Virus record (IMG/VR): IMGVR_UViG_3300035224_000016
Span: 1-24,600 of that record
Reading direction: 5' to 3' (one strand)
DNA from: a virus
DNA: 24,600 nt
The notes below the pieces were generated by a model. That model was not told the origin of the DNA and searched no databases. It worked only from the letters and a program-made list of their open reading frames with translations. The translations under genes were made by a program, and so were the position numbers. The first letter of the stretch is position 1. Each line of letters starts with the position of its first letter. Shown in pieces: positions 1-6,059 of the stretch.

Positions 1-473
1 GAGATAGAATATCCACGTCCTTCAAACTCTGGAAGATACTGCTGAAAGATCGGTTCGTTAATCATCCAACGAACCTGACCAGATAAACTGCTCGGATCGC
101 ATTGATATTTAGCACAGAAACTGCCAAGACCTTTGTATCGACCGGCACTGGTCCACTGAATCAAACCATATCCACCAGTAGTGCATTGGGTATAAGACAC
201 CCGAGCTCCACCTTCACAGATGTTAGAGATGAACTTACTCTCCTGCTTGATGTTCCCCATCAGTGTAGCAAGGGCATTCTTATCAGTAATTTTTGTTCGT
301 TCTTGTAGTTCTGCAAGTACATACTGTTCCTCTGGAGTGCAGTCTTCACACTGCCAGGTAGGTTCGTATTGTATTACAGGAACAGATACAGGTCCTTCCA
401 ATGGTGGAAGTGACGCTGGAATCATGAATGAGAGACCAGCAGCTATAAATGCTTGTGAGATCATTCGTTTCAT
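1..473 (-). CDS. Peptidoglycan hydrolase (phage tail-lysozyme-like), 3' end outside the window
   Basis: Partial gene: 157 codons read open from the ATG at 473 to the window edge. The N-terminus (about residues 1-20, MKRMISQAFIAAGLSFMIPA) is hydrophobic behind Lys/Arg and could be a signal or signal-anchor peptide. Residues 66-82 (NALATLMGNIKQESKF) hold the Asn-Ile-x-x-Glu-Ser arrangement of lysozyme-type muramidases, with E78 as candidate catalytic acid. Residues 101-108 (GYGLIQWT) and the following Arg-Tyr match the G-(Y/L)-x-Q-W signature of the phage tail-lysozyme family. Cysteines at 42, 45, 86, 97, 120 and 125 would suit disulfides in an exported enzyme. It probably cuts host peptidoglycan for lysis or entry. 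The gene is divergent from the plus-strand block at 558 and has its own sigma70 promoter. Family call fairly sure; lysis versus virion role undecided. Confidence 0.75.
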   Translation of the reverse strand, partial: MKRMISQAFIAAGLSFMIPASLPPLEGPVSVPVIQYEPTWQCEDCTPEEQYVLAELQERTKITDKNALATLMGNIKQESKFISNICEGGARVSYTQCTTGGYGLIQWTSAGRYKGLGSFCAKYQCDPSSLSGQVRWMINEPIFQQYLPEFEGRGYSI

Positions 474-486
474 TACGACAGTGCCT

Positions 487-515
487 ATCATATCACCTAT
501 GTAGCCGGTTGTCAA
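487..515 (-). promoter_or_regulatory. Consensus sigma70 promoter for the peptidoglycan hydrolase
   Basis: On the minus strand a perfect TTGACA (510-515) is separated by exactly 17 bases from TATGAT (487-492). Transcription would begin near 480, a few bases upstream of the ATG at 473, so the leader is very short or absent. Host-type sigma70 promoters normally serve early cyanophage genes. Confidence 0.75.
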
Positions 516-525
516 GCCTGGCTCG

Positions 526-533
526 TATAAATA
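526..533 (+). promoter_or_regulatory. T4-type late promoter TATAAATA
   Basis: Exact match to the T4 late consensus recognised by the phage sigma gp55. It ends 24 bases before the ATG at 558 and is the only such box facing right. It should drive the three exported proteins downstream. The following bases (TTTTTATA) make the site nearly palindromic. Confidence 0.75.
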
Positions 534-557
534 TTTTTATAGTTTGTTCTTTTACAA

Positions 558-1055
558 ATGAAGAAAGCAATTATTGCTTTTGGAATGCTACTGATGACCG
601 CTTCTGCAGCAAGTGCAGGCGGACTTGTATCAAAACATGCTTCTAGTATTCAACTTACAGTTGACGCCGCTAGAACGCAAGCGACACGAATTGGTTCCTC
701 ATTTAGTATCTCTGGTTCAAACATTGATACTACGGACGGTACTACAGCAGGCACAGTGTCTGCTGGCACGATTACGTCTGGAATATATGCTCCTGGTACT
801 ATTGCTGCCACTCAAGACACAGCAGGTGCTGCGTTCTCATTTAGTCAGTCATATACACAGGCTGATGTAGTACCAACTGCTGCTCCTACTGTAGGAGCTG
901 TTCCTAACTTCAGTAATGTAACTTCTTACACTGCTGGTACTGCTGGAACATTAGCTGGTACAATTACTTCGGCAGGGGTAATCGGAGTGACAGCTGGAGG
1001 AGCTGGCACGACAGCTACTGGACAATTCGTGAGTGAGATCACTGTAATCGATTAA
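558..1055 (+). CDS. Secreted Gly/Thr/Ala-rich protein, probable virion or surface protein
   Basis: A 165-aa protein with a classic signal peptide (MKKAIIAFGMLLMTASAASA, cleavage predicted near residue 20). The mature chain is dominated by Gly, Thr, Ser and Ala in short beta-strand-like repeats (TGTVSAG, SGTI-type, AGTLAGTITSAG) and contains no Cys. It resembles conserved signal-peptide proteins of marine T4-like phages whose function is unknown. A GAAFSFSQSY segment (about residues 95-104) parallels GAAFQFTETY in the next gene, which suggests the two are distant paralogues or interact. It lies first behind the TATAAATA late promoter; no good Shine-Dalgarno is visible. The exported, repeat-rich character fits an extracellular or particle-associated role, but that is inference. 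Confidence 0.75.
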   Translation: MKKAIIAFGMLLMTASAASAGGLVSKHASSIQLTVDAARTQATRIGSSFSISGSNIDTTDGTTAGTVSAGTITSGIYAPGTIAATQDTAGAAFSFSQSYTQADVVPTAAPTVGAVPNFSNVTSYTAGTAGTLAGTITSAGVIGVTAGGAGTTATGQFVSEITVID

Positions 1056-1063
1056 GGACTGTC

Positions 1064-1480
1064 ATGAAGAAGATAATTCTAATGGCATTTCTATTGGGAT
1101 CTCCAGCAATGGCGGTCCCGGTAGTACCAAACTTCTCTCAAGGAAGTATGTCTAGCCATACAGAAACTACACAAAAGATAACAGAAACAATTAATAGCAT
1201 GGATTATAGCACCGGATATCAGTACTCTGCTACTGGTTCTGGTGTATCAGCATCTGGAAACCTCTCCCCAGGAACAGGTGCTTCTAATGTAACTATAGAT
1301 GGAGTGACATCATCATGGACGGGAGTAACAAGCAAACCATCGTTTCAACAAACGGCACCGGGAGCAGCGTTTCAGTTCACAGAAACTTATTCTGGCCCAG
1401 GGCTTCAAAATCATACAATTATTCAAAGAGAAACCGAGGTTACAAGCATAACCGATACCACAAGTATCTTCTCGCAGTAA
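1064..1480 (+). CDS. Secreted protein, paralogue-like to its upstream neighbour
   Basis: A 138-aa protein beginning with a signal peptide (MKKIILMAFLLGSPAMA, cleavage near residue 17). The mature part is Ser/Thr/Gly-rich, with the GAAFQFTETYSGPG block at about residues 99-112 and a polar tail ending DTTSIFSQ. The start is supported by AAGGA upstream of the ATG and by an 8-base gap after the preceding stop. It is co-oriented with the 165-aa gene and shares its late promoter. Its 3' end overlaps, in another frame, the probable N-terminus of the next protein. It is not recognised beyond being a conserved type of marine-phage exported protein. A virion-surface role is plausible but unproven. Confidence 0.72.
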   Translation: MKKIILMAFLLGSPAMAVPVVPNFSQGSMSSHTETTQKITETINSMDYSTGYQYSATGSGVSASGNLSPGTGASNVTIDGVTSSWTGVTSKPSFQQTAPGAAFQFTETYSGPGLQNHTIIQRETEVTSITDTTSIFSQ

Positions 1481-2253
1481 CTTTATTATTTGCTAATCCT
1501 TCTTATGCTGAAACTATTGGTGGTGTGTCTGCTACTGCTTCTCCTGTGGCTAATAGTTCAGGCTCCGTTACAAACCAAGCTGTACAAGTCCTTCAGGGAC
1601 CATATATTACAAACACATACGGAAACGGGATTCAGTGTCAGGGTCCCACTCGCAACTTCTCCCCGTATGTAACTGGAACTACGTCTGCATCTAGACCGTG
1701 GGAACCATATTATGACGACCCAGTATACGATGTTACTGATACTATGGGAGCATTTGATGATGATGGAAATGATATTGCAGATGGACGTATTGATAATCCT
1801 GGAGACATTCTGTTCACCAAAAAAACTAGAACAGGACAGAAGAATAACTACAGTTTAGGTGTAGGGTTCTCTATGACATGGAGTACACCTACAGATAAAA
1901 AGTTACAAGATCTATGTAAAGAAGCAGCAACTTCTAACATCGCAATGATGAAACAACTTACTGCCAATAAAAGATTAGATTTTGAGATCGCAAGACTTAA
2001 GAATTGTGGAACACTAATGCAGCAAGGAATTATATTCCGTCCTGGAAGTAAGTATGCAAATGTATGTGCTGATGTTGTGGTAATGAATAAGAATGCTATT
2101 AAAGAGCACGTACACTTAATTCCTAAACCTATTTCTTCTTCTTCTGACTCTTCGCCGCAACAGACCGAAGCTTTGCAATCGCTTCATTCCGAAGACGCTG
2201 CTCTCCTCGGCGCTCCGTTACAGACTCGACCTTTGGTTTCTTACCCCGAATAG
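1447..2253 (+). CDS. Third exported protein of the plus-strand block; start codon unresolved
   Basis: The frame is open from an ATG at 1315, but the protein-like part starts near 1447. There KYLLAVTLLFANPSYA is a good signal peptide, followed by an orderly mature domain (TIGGVSATASPVANSSG, QVLQGPYITNTYG, then VGFSMTWSTPTDKKLQ and a helical, Cys-containing C-terminal part). No ATG, GTG or TTG lies in this frame between 1318 and the signal peptide. Starting at 1315 would put about 165 bases of an unrelated frame of the upstream gene ahead of the signal peptide. The start here is therefore approximate: a rare start codon, a lost start or a sequence error are all possible. The last ~40 residues are antisense to the convergent gene ending at 2129 and look like a read-through extension. 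Role unknown; probably structural or surface. Confidence 0.6.
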   Translation, partial: HNRYHKYLLAVTLLFANPSYAETIGGVSATASPVANSSGSVTNQAVQVLQGPYITNTYGNGIQCQGPTRNFSPYVTGTTSASRPWEPYYDDPVYDVTDTMGAFDDDGNDIADGRIDNPGDILFTKKTRTGQKNNYSLGVGFSMTWSTPTDKKLQDLCKEAATSNIAMMKQLTANKRLDFEIARLKNCGTLMQQGIIFRPGSKYANVCADVVVMNKNAIKEHVHLIPKPISSSSDSSPQQTEALQSLHSEDAALLGAPLQTRPLVSYPE

Positions 2254-2953
2254 CAGCAACCTTCTTCAGAACTTTCTTCACTGTAGGTTTGATTACCTTC
2301 AGAAGAATGTCAGCGAATGGTTTAGCAAGCAGTGCAGATGTAGTAGCAACTACAGCAATACCCCCAGTGGTGATAACAACACCAGTTGGGGGTAATCCAT
2401 TTAATACTTGTGTGATGATAGGTACATCACCTACCTCTCGGATACATTGGTCTCCTACCAACTTGTATCCTAATACTTCTTTGCGTCCACTATCAAACAG
2501 GAACCCCACGGGTTCTTTATCTAACTGTTCTTGAGTAGGACACTGAATGCTTGTTATATTTTTAGATGTCTCTGATATAGGAGGTTGTGGAGTAGTATCT
2601 TCTAAATTATTTGGTTGCTCTCCTTTAAATTGAGGAGTTGGTGTCGGACCTTTAGTAAATTTTAGTTGAGTTTTATCATAATCAATTGGACTGAATGATG
2701 GAACACCCGCATCACAATAAGTGACTAGACCATTCTCATCATCCGTACCAATAGTTTTAGAATCATTATTAGATTCGTGAGCTTCAACACAACCCGGTAT
2801 GTTAACGATAGGAGTTCCTAACTGTATTGTGACCGGTGGTACACTTACATTAGTATTTCCAACAGCAGGAGCAGTCCAGATATCAATAGGTGGGATATCT
2901 AGTTCTCTGATATTTACGTTAATATCGATCGGTACAATCTCACGAATATCCAC
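2129..2953 (-). CDS. Hypothetical protein with membrane segment and Lys/Arg-rich tail
   Basis: About 274 aa from a GTG at 2953, chosen because AGG lies 8 bases upstream and it follows the preceding stop directly; another GTG at 2974 would add 7 residues. The N-terminal half is rich in Ile, Val, Pro and Asn (VDIREIVPIDINVNIREL) and looks beta-structured. The middle is Pro/Thr-rich (TPTPQFK), then comes a compact part with FLFDSGRKEVLGYKLVGDQC. Around residues 193-225 a hydrophobic stretch (VVITTGGIAVVATTSALL) could cross a membrane. The C-terminus is strongly basic and ends in KKKK. It overlaps the convergent plus-strand frame by 125 bases. No family recognised; the context of lysozyme and exported proteins suggests an envelope or virion role. 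Confidence 0.65.
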   Translation of the reverse strand: MDIREIVPIDINVNIRELDIPPIDIWTAPAVGNTNVSVPPVTIQLGTPIVNIPGCVEAHESNNDSKTIGTDDENGLVTYCDAGVPSFSPIDYDKTQLKFTKGPTPTPQFKGEQPNNLEDTTPQPPISETSKNITSIQCPTQEQLDKEPVGFLFDSGRKEVLGYKLVGDQCIREVGDVPIITQVLNGLPPTGVVITTGGIAVVATTSALLAKPFADILLKVIKPTVKKVLKKVAAIRGKKPKVESVTERRGEQRLRNEAIAKLRSVAAKSQKKKK

Positions 2954-2954
2954 T

Positions 2955-3191
2955 TTACATACCTGGAATAACACCGCCAGTTGCGCCGGGAAGTTCAGGA
3001 ACTTCTGGCATAGCAGAGTCTAACATCCCAGGAAGGGCACTAGTTACTGCTTCTGTTGCTGCCTTTGTTGCTGCTGCTGTAGCACTCTCAATGAGCGCAT
3101 CCTTTTGTGTATACAGATAAGCACCACCCCCTACGATAGCTAAAGAAACTAAACCAGATAATAACGCGACACCATTAATCAATTTTTGCAT
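2955..3191 (-). CDS. Small single-span membrane protein (holin-like candidate)
   Basis: A 78-aa protein. The start at 3191 is chosen because GGAGAAG sits just upstream; an upstream extension to 3251 would only be the antisense-frame part of the preceding gene. Residues about 5-27 (INGVALLSGLVSLAIVGGGAYLY without charges) form one membrane segment. An Ala-rich amphipathic helix follows (SATAAATKAATEAV), then a Pro/Gly tail (PEVPELPGATGG). It overlaps the upstream gene by 17 bases and touches the downstream GTG start. Size, a single N-terminal span and a lysozyme gene about 2.5 kb away make a holin or lysis accessory conceivable, but nothing specific proves it. Confidence 0.6.
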   Translation of the reverse strand: MQKLINGVALLSGLVSLAIVGGGAYLYTQKDALIESATAAATKAATEAVTSALPGMLDSAMPEVPELPGATGGVIPGM

Positions 3192-3465
3192 CTTTCTTCT
3201 CCAATGTAGGTGCTTGTTTTGAATCGTCTTTCTTTTTAGTCGGAACGACACCGAACGTAGCCAAAGTTCCCGTAAAAACGCTGGCTATAAAAGTCGGATC
3301 GATGTTTTTTTGAGGAACTCCAGGAATAGCCACATAATTAAGAGTCAGAATTGATGCTGACCACCCAAGAATAACAACACGGACAAGAGTTGATACACCC
3401 TCATCCGCCCACTCAAATTTATTTTCCTTTTTAGATTCCTCTTTCTTTTGTGGAGTTGAGTCCAT
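3175..3465 (-). CDS. Small two-span membrane protein, unknown function
   Basis: A 96-aa protein. The N-terminus is highly charged (Lys/Glu, residues 3-17). Two hydrophobic segments lie at about residues 25-46 (VSTLVRVVILGWSASILTL) and 58-74 (FIASVFTGTLATFGVVP). The C-terminal tail is rich in Lys and Asp. Two spans with charged tails within 100 residues is a layout shared by holins, but also by many unrelated phage membrane proteins. It starts 21 bases downstream of a late-promoter-like box laid over the end of the upstream gene. Confidence 0.65.
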   Translation of the reverse strand: MDSTPQKKEESKKENKFEWADEGVSTLVRVVILGWSASILTLNYVAIPGVPQKNIDPTFIASVFTGTLATFGVVPTKKKDDSKQAPTLEKKDAKID

Positions 3466-3485
3466 AAGTAAAGAGCAAGGTAGTA

Positions 3486-3677
3486 CTATTTATTTGATAG
3501 GTATTCTTTCTCTTGCTGGTAAGGTACATACTCACCAGTTTTTATCTGCCAAGCATGAACCAGTTCTGGTATTAACCACTGGTCCACCCTAATACACTGC
3601 TGCCAGTTAGCAGGGTGAGCACAACTCACTACTACAACAGCAAAGAATGCCTTAACGTGGATCCAGATGGTAAACAT
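3486..3677 (-). CDS. Small hydrophobic-N-terminus hypothetical protein
   Basis: A 63-aa protein whose ATG shares one base with the preceding stop (TAATG at 3675-3679), showing translational coupling to the metallopeptidase-like gene. Residues about 4-19 (IWIHVKAFFAVVVVSC) are hydrophobic and could be a signal or membrane segment. The rest is polar with several Trp and Gln (NWQQCIRVDQW, LVHAWQ). Not recognised. Export or membrane attachment would fit the neighbouring exported proteins. Confidence 0.55.
   Translation of the reverse strand: MFTIWIHVKAFFAVVVVSCAHPANWQQCIRVDQWLIPELVHAWQIKTGEYVPYQQEKEYLSNK
3487..3494 (-). promoter_or_regulatory. Late-promoter-like box AATAAATA
   Basis: On the minus strand AATAAATA differs from TATAAATA at one base. 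It overlaps the last codons of the upstream 63-aa gene (Asn-Lys-stop) and lies 21 bases before the ATG at 3465, matching the spacing of the exact late boxes elsewhere in the window. Confidence 0.4.
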
Positions 3678-4351
3678 TACTCTTTAATATATCCAGACTC
3701 TACCAGATACTTTCTGGTAAGAGCAGTGGGTTCATAAACCTCCCACATATTACCACCAGCACAAGCAGCAAGAGCATTCATTGTCATGTTCTCTGTTCTA
3801 CCTGCCCACTGTGCTTCTGCTTCCCAAGGTACAGCAGAATCAGGATAGGTACGTTCTGCCATCACACGCCAGATCATAGGAACATCATCCTCTGGTTTGA
3901 TGATAGCAATCAGACTGTTGTCAATCGTGCCTGCCATACAATCTTGTGCTGCATGCCATCCTTCGTGACGCATAACCATCATTAGGATGTTAGGCTTCCC
4001 CATAAAGTTCTTATTCAGAAAGAAGTTATTGGAGACAGTATGATAGACACCACGATGTCCTTTCGGAAAATACTTCTCGTCGGCAAGGAATACATTCACT
4101 CCAACTTGATTGAGTGAGTGCAACATATTATGAAACTCACCAGTGACACCAGTGAATTCTTCAGTGTTATCATACTCCGATGAGATGTCAAGCATGGAGT
4201 TTACTTTCACTACATCATCGGTGCATTCACCTAGTAGCATACATCCCATAGAGTGCATAGTCTTGTATTCACTTTCCCTAATTGGTTCTGCTTGTGCAGC
4301 AGGAATAACCAAGGCAGCTGCAGCAAGTGCAGCAAATAATGTTTTGATCAT
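3677..4351 (-). CDS. Exported protein with HEGWH zinc-metallopeptidase-like motif
   Basis: A 224-aa protein with a clear signal peptide (MIKTLFAALAAAALVIPAAQA, cleavage near residue 21). At about residue 130 the stretch MRHEGWHAAQDC contains H-E-x-x-H, the zinc-binding helix of gluzincin/metzincin-type peptidases. A downstream region (WEAEAQWAGRTENM) offers a candidate third ligand Glu in an E-A-x-x-x-A/G-R context. Cysteines at the HEGWH helix and elsewhere would allow disulfides outside the cytoplasm. It could be a peptidase acting on host envelope or virion proteins, or an inactive zinc-binding fold. It is coupled to the 63-aa gene downstream. The motif is visible; the activity is inference. 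Confidence 0.68.
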   Translation of the reverse strand: MIKTLFAALAAAALVIPAAQAEPIRESEYKTMHSMGCMLLGECTDDVVKVNSMLDISSEYDNTEEFTGVTGEFHNMLHSLNQVGVNVFLADEKYFPKGHRGVYHTVSNNFFLNKNFMGKPNILMMVMRHEGWHAAQDCMAGTIDNSLIAIIKPEDDVPMIWRVMAERTYPDSAVPWEAEAQWAGRTENMTMNALAACAGGNMWEVYEPTALTRKYLVESGYIKE

Positions 4352-4362
4352 GTAGTGATTAA

Positions 4363-4503
4363 TTATTTGTCTTCATTATACCAGAAATCTTCCCAGTCGT
4401 CAATGTCTGATTCATAAATGGGACACGGTTCTTCAAACAGCATATCATTTTTCATACGCCTGACTCGATCTAATAGTTTGTTTATCTCAATATCTATATT
4501 CAT
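4363..4503 (-). CDS. 46-aa acidic micro-protein
   Basis: Reading from the ATG at 4503 gives MNIDIEINKLLDRVRRMKND, then a Cys-Pro/Tyr segment and an Asp/Glu/Trp-rich tail (DIDDWEDFWYNEDK). The start lies inside the end of the upstream 54-aa gene (17-base overlap), in the same tight style as the rest of the operon. A helical basic N-terminal part followed by an acidic aromatic tail suggests a small binding protein. No family recognised. Confidence 0.5.
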   Translation of the reverse strand: MNIDIEINKLLDRVRRMKNDMLFEEPCPIYESDIDDWEDFWYNEDK

Positions 4504-4651
4504 CTAGAGACTTTAATACTTCGTTTAAAAAATAGTGAGCGCCATCTTGCCACTGCCCAGTCTTCGATTTATGGACATCGGTATATAAATCTGTTTTCAA
4601 TTGATAAACTTTTGCCAGGATATCATTCTTGGTCAATTTTCCACGAGGCAT
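4487..4651 (-). CDS. 54-aa conserved-type hypothetical protein
   Basis: The start at 4651 (MPRGKLTKNDILAKV) is chosen because AGGA lies about 8 bases upstream; a longer frame to 4711 would run back into the nuclease gene. The protein is helical and charged, with a Trp-Gln-Asp-Gly-Ala segment and a C-terminal ALKSLDEY-like helix (VLKSLDEYRY). Short proteins of this MxRGKLTK type recur in marine T4-like phages without known function (from memory of the family, not a search). It is followed by a 17-base overlap with the 46-aa gene. Confidence 0.6.
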   Translation of the reverse strand: MPRGKLTKNDILAKVYQLKTDLYTDVHKSKTGQWQDGAHYFLNEVLKSLDEYRY

Positions 4652-4670
4652 AATATAATCCTGTATTCTA

Positions 4671-5003
4671 TTATTTATTAAAGAGTCCGATGAAGTATTC
4701 TGCATCAACAACCACTAAAGGTTTCTTCCTATTCTTTTTCATGACTACGATAGGTTCATAGTCACCACAGTTTGATGCTGCCTGTTCGTATGCATCCCAG
4801 ACATTGAGTCGTTCAACGTTCTTACATTCTATAGAGTGTGGGAACTTTTGTCTAGCAGCTCGTGCCATTATCAGGTCTTCCCCACCTGCACCCATAGACC
4901 GAGACTCAATGTCCTCTGGATGGACATCAAGCATCTCGATCAACATTTGTCTCACCCACTTCTGTAAGTTACGACCTTTTGCTTTAGCACTCTGTGTCTT
5001 CAT
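4671..5003 (-). CDS. Small PD-(D/E)XK nuclease, Holliday-junction-resolvase-like
   Basis: A 110-aa protein from the ATG at 5003, chosen because it overlaps the stop of the upstream 59-aa gene (ATGA); a start 3 codons earlier is possible. Visible core: K10-GR at the start of the first helix, then SRSMGAGGEDL with D43 as the PD-motif acid, then SIECKN with E59 and K61 as the ExK pair, and a Gln (Q74) in the next helix. This spacing is that of compact archaeal-resolvase-like or VRR-like PD-(D/E)XK enzymes, which cut branched DNA or act as endonucleases. In this replication/nucleotide operon it may process recombination intermediates. The fold is well supported; the substrate is not. Confidence 0.7.
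   Translation of the reverse strand: MKTQSAKAKGRNLQKWVRQMLIEMLDVHPEDIESRSMGAGGEDLIMARAARQKFPHSIECKNVERLNVWDAYEQAASNCGDYEPIVVMKKNRKKPLVVVDAEYFIGLFNK
4672..4679 (-). promoter_or_regulatory. Late-promoter-like box AATAAATA over a stop codon
   Basis: The minus-strand AATAAATA is formed by the final Asn-Lys-stop codons of the nuclease gene and sits 20 bases before the ATG at 4651. It is one base off the TATAAATA consensus. Confidence 0.35.
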
Positions 5004-5179
5004 CGGTCCCACGGATCAGGTATCTGTATCTGTACTTCATTGCTCCTAGTCTCCACGCTTGTGCTAGGCTGCTCGGTCCTCTTGACAGGAGGTCTCTCTC
5101 CTCCTGACTGGGTAGGTTTGTTGCGAGCAGTTTCTCTCTCCACTCTAATGCCATGTAACCACCTATAAAATATATTCAT
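5000..5179 (-). CDS. 59-aa basic micro-protein coupled on both sides
   Basis: The ATG at 5179 overlaps the stop of the 74-aa gene (ATGA, 5176-5179), and its own stop TGA (5000-5002) overlaps the ATG of the nuclease gene. The protein starts MNIFYRWLHGIRVERET, then is Pro/Ser/Thr/Arg-rich and probably disordered (TQSGGERPPVKRTEQP), ending IQIPDPWDR. Linking two genes without any gap argues that it is truly translated. A 56-aa frame in the same interval is less likely. Function unknown; a short helix plus disordered tail could be a partner of the adjacent nuclease. Confidence 0.6.
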   Translation of the reverse strand: MNIFYRWLHGIRVERETARNKPTQSGGERPPVKRTEQPSTSVETRSNEVQIQIPDPWDR

Positions 5180-5400
5180 TCATTTTCCCACGACTGTGGT
5201 ACATGTTCTCCCCGAAGAAACTTACCCCAATTAATCATATTAAAATCAATACTGTTTTCCCAACAAAACTTCTGCATAGTTTTCATGAACTCTTGTTCAT
5301 CAAGTTTAGTCCACCAAAAAATTGGAGTTTGCTCAATTCTGTTCATCTTATCCATAACTTCAAGATAGTTTTGGATTGCTTTCGGTTTTTCAGGGTTCAT
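5176..5400 (-). CDS. 74-aa hypothetical protein
   Basis: The ATG at 5400 overlaps the stop of the oxygenase-like gene (ATGA, 5397-5400). The protein is helical, with a Trp-Trp pair (IFWWTKLDEQEF), a Met/Gln/Lys helix (MKTMQKFCWE) and a polar C-terminus. There is no signal peptide and no motif I can name. It is part of the run of coupled genes following nrdB. Confidence 0.6.
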   Translation of the reverse strand: MNPEKPKAIQNYLEVMDKMNRIEQTPIFWWTKLDEQEFMKTMQKFCWENSIDFNMINWGKFLRGEHVPQSWENE

Positions 5401-6059
5401 AGATCTATAAGATTGTTTAAATCATCATGTATAAATCTTTTGTCTAATAGACAAAGATCAAATGCAATAGTAATTCTGGGGTAGTCTTCCTGATGAACGT
5501 AAGTATAATGAGGAAGATAATTAGGAAACAGAGTTAGTTTTCCTGGTACATTCTCTGCATGATATTCTTGGTGTTCATCATAAGGATTGCCATATACCGT
5601 ACAAGTTTTTCCAGAAGTAACAGTAAAGTGTCCTCCAAGATATGTATAAGGGTGAGTGGCATGCAAATGTTTTTGAATTTGCTCTCCCTTTCTCAATACA
5701 TTAGCCCAACATCTAATACTAACCTTGGGTATTTTTTCCATAATACCAAACAAACTTTTATAGTATTGTTTGTGAAATGTTTTAATCTCTTTATGTAACT
5801 GATCAGTGACAGGAAACCCCCAAGTTAAAACATTAAAATGTTTATACCTGGAGGTAAGACTTTCATCACCCAAACCGGTGTTTCCGTCACCACTGGCAGG
5901 AAACTTATCTTTGATCTCGTTTTCTTTTACTAATACAATATCAGAAAGAGTATCAAGATCAAGATCAATTTGTTTTTCTGCTATTGTATAGTTCCAGGTT
6001 GGAGCAAAGGGAGATCGTGGAGGGTCACTTATAAATTCTCTAGCACTCCACTCACTCAT
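5397..6059 (-). CDS. Putative 2-oxoglutarate/Fe(II)-dependent oxygenase
   Basis: A 220-aa protein starting with an ATGA overlap on the nrdB stop (6056-6059). Residues 131-143 (HLHATHPYTYLGG) match the H-x-H...G signature of the phage-type 2OG-Fe(II) oxygenase family. Residues 177-200 contain LFPNYLPHYT with H184 and then R195 in RITIAFDL, the usual iron-binding His and 2OG-binding Arg/Ser-type strand. Such enzymes hydroxylate proteins or nucleic-acid bases using oxygen and 2-oxoglutarate, and several are carried by cyanophages. The direct coupling to nrdB hints at a link to nucleotide or DNA modification, but the substrate cannot be read from sequence. Confidence 0.7.
   Translation of the reverse strand: MSEWSAREFISDPPRSPFAPTWNYTIAEKQIDLDLDTLSDIVLVKENEIKDKFPASGDGNTGLGDESLTSRYKHFNVLTWGFPVTDQLHKEIKTFHKQYYKSLFGIMEKIPKVSIRCWANVLRKGEQIQKHLHATHPYTYLGGHFTVTSGKTCTVYGNPYDEHQEYHAENVPGKLTLFPNYLPHYTYVHQEDYPRITIAFDLCLLDKRFIHDDLNNLIDL

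Noticed and set aside
1064-2253. Programmed -1 frameshift joining the 138-aa and the following protein
   Set aside because: No slippery heptamer is visible before the stop at 1478, and a signal peptide in the middle of a fusion makes little sense.
5013-5157. 56-aa minus-strand frame starting MALEWREKLL
   Set aside because: It competes with the 59-aa frame, which has perfect stop/start overlaps on both sides; this one has none.
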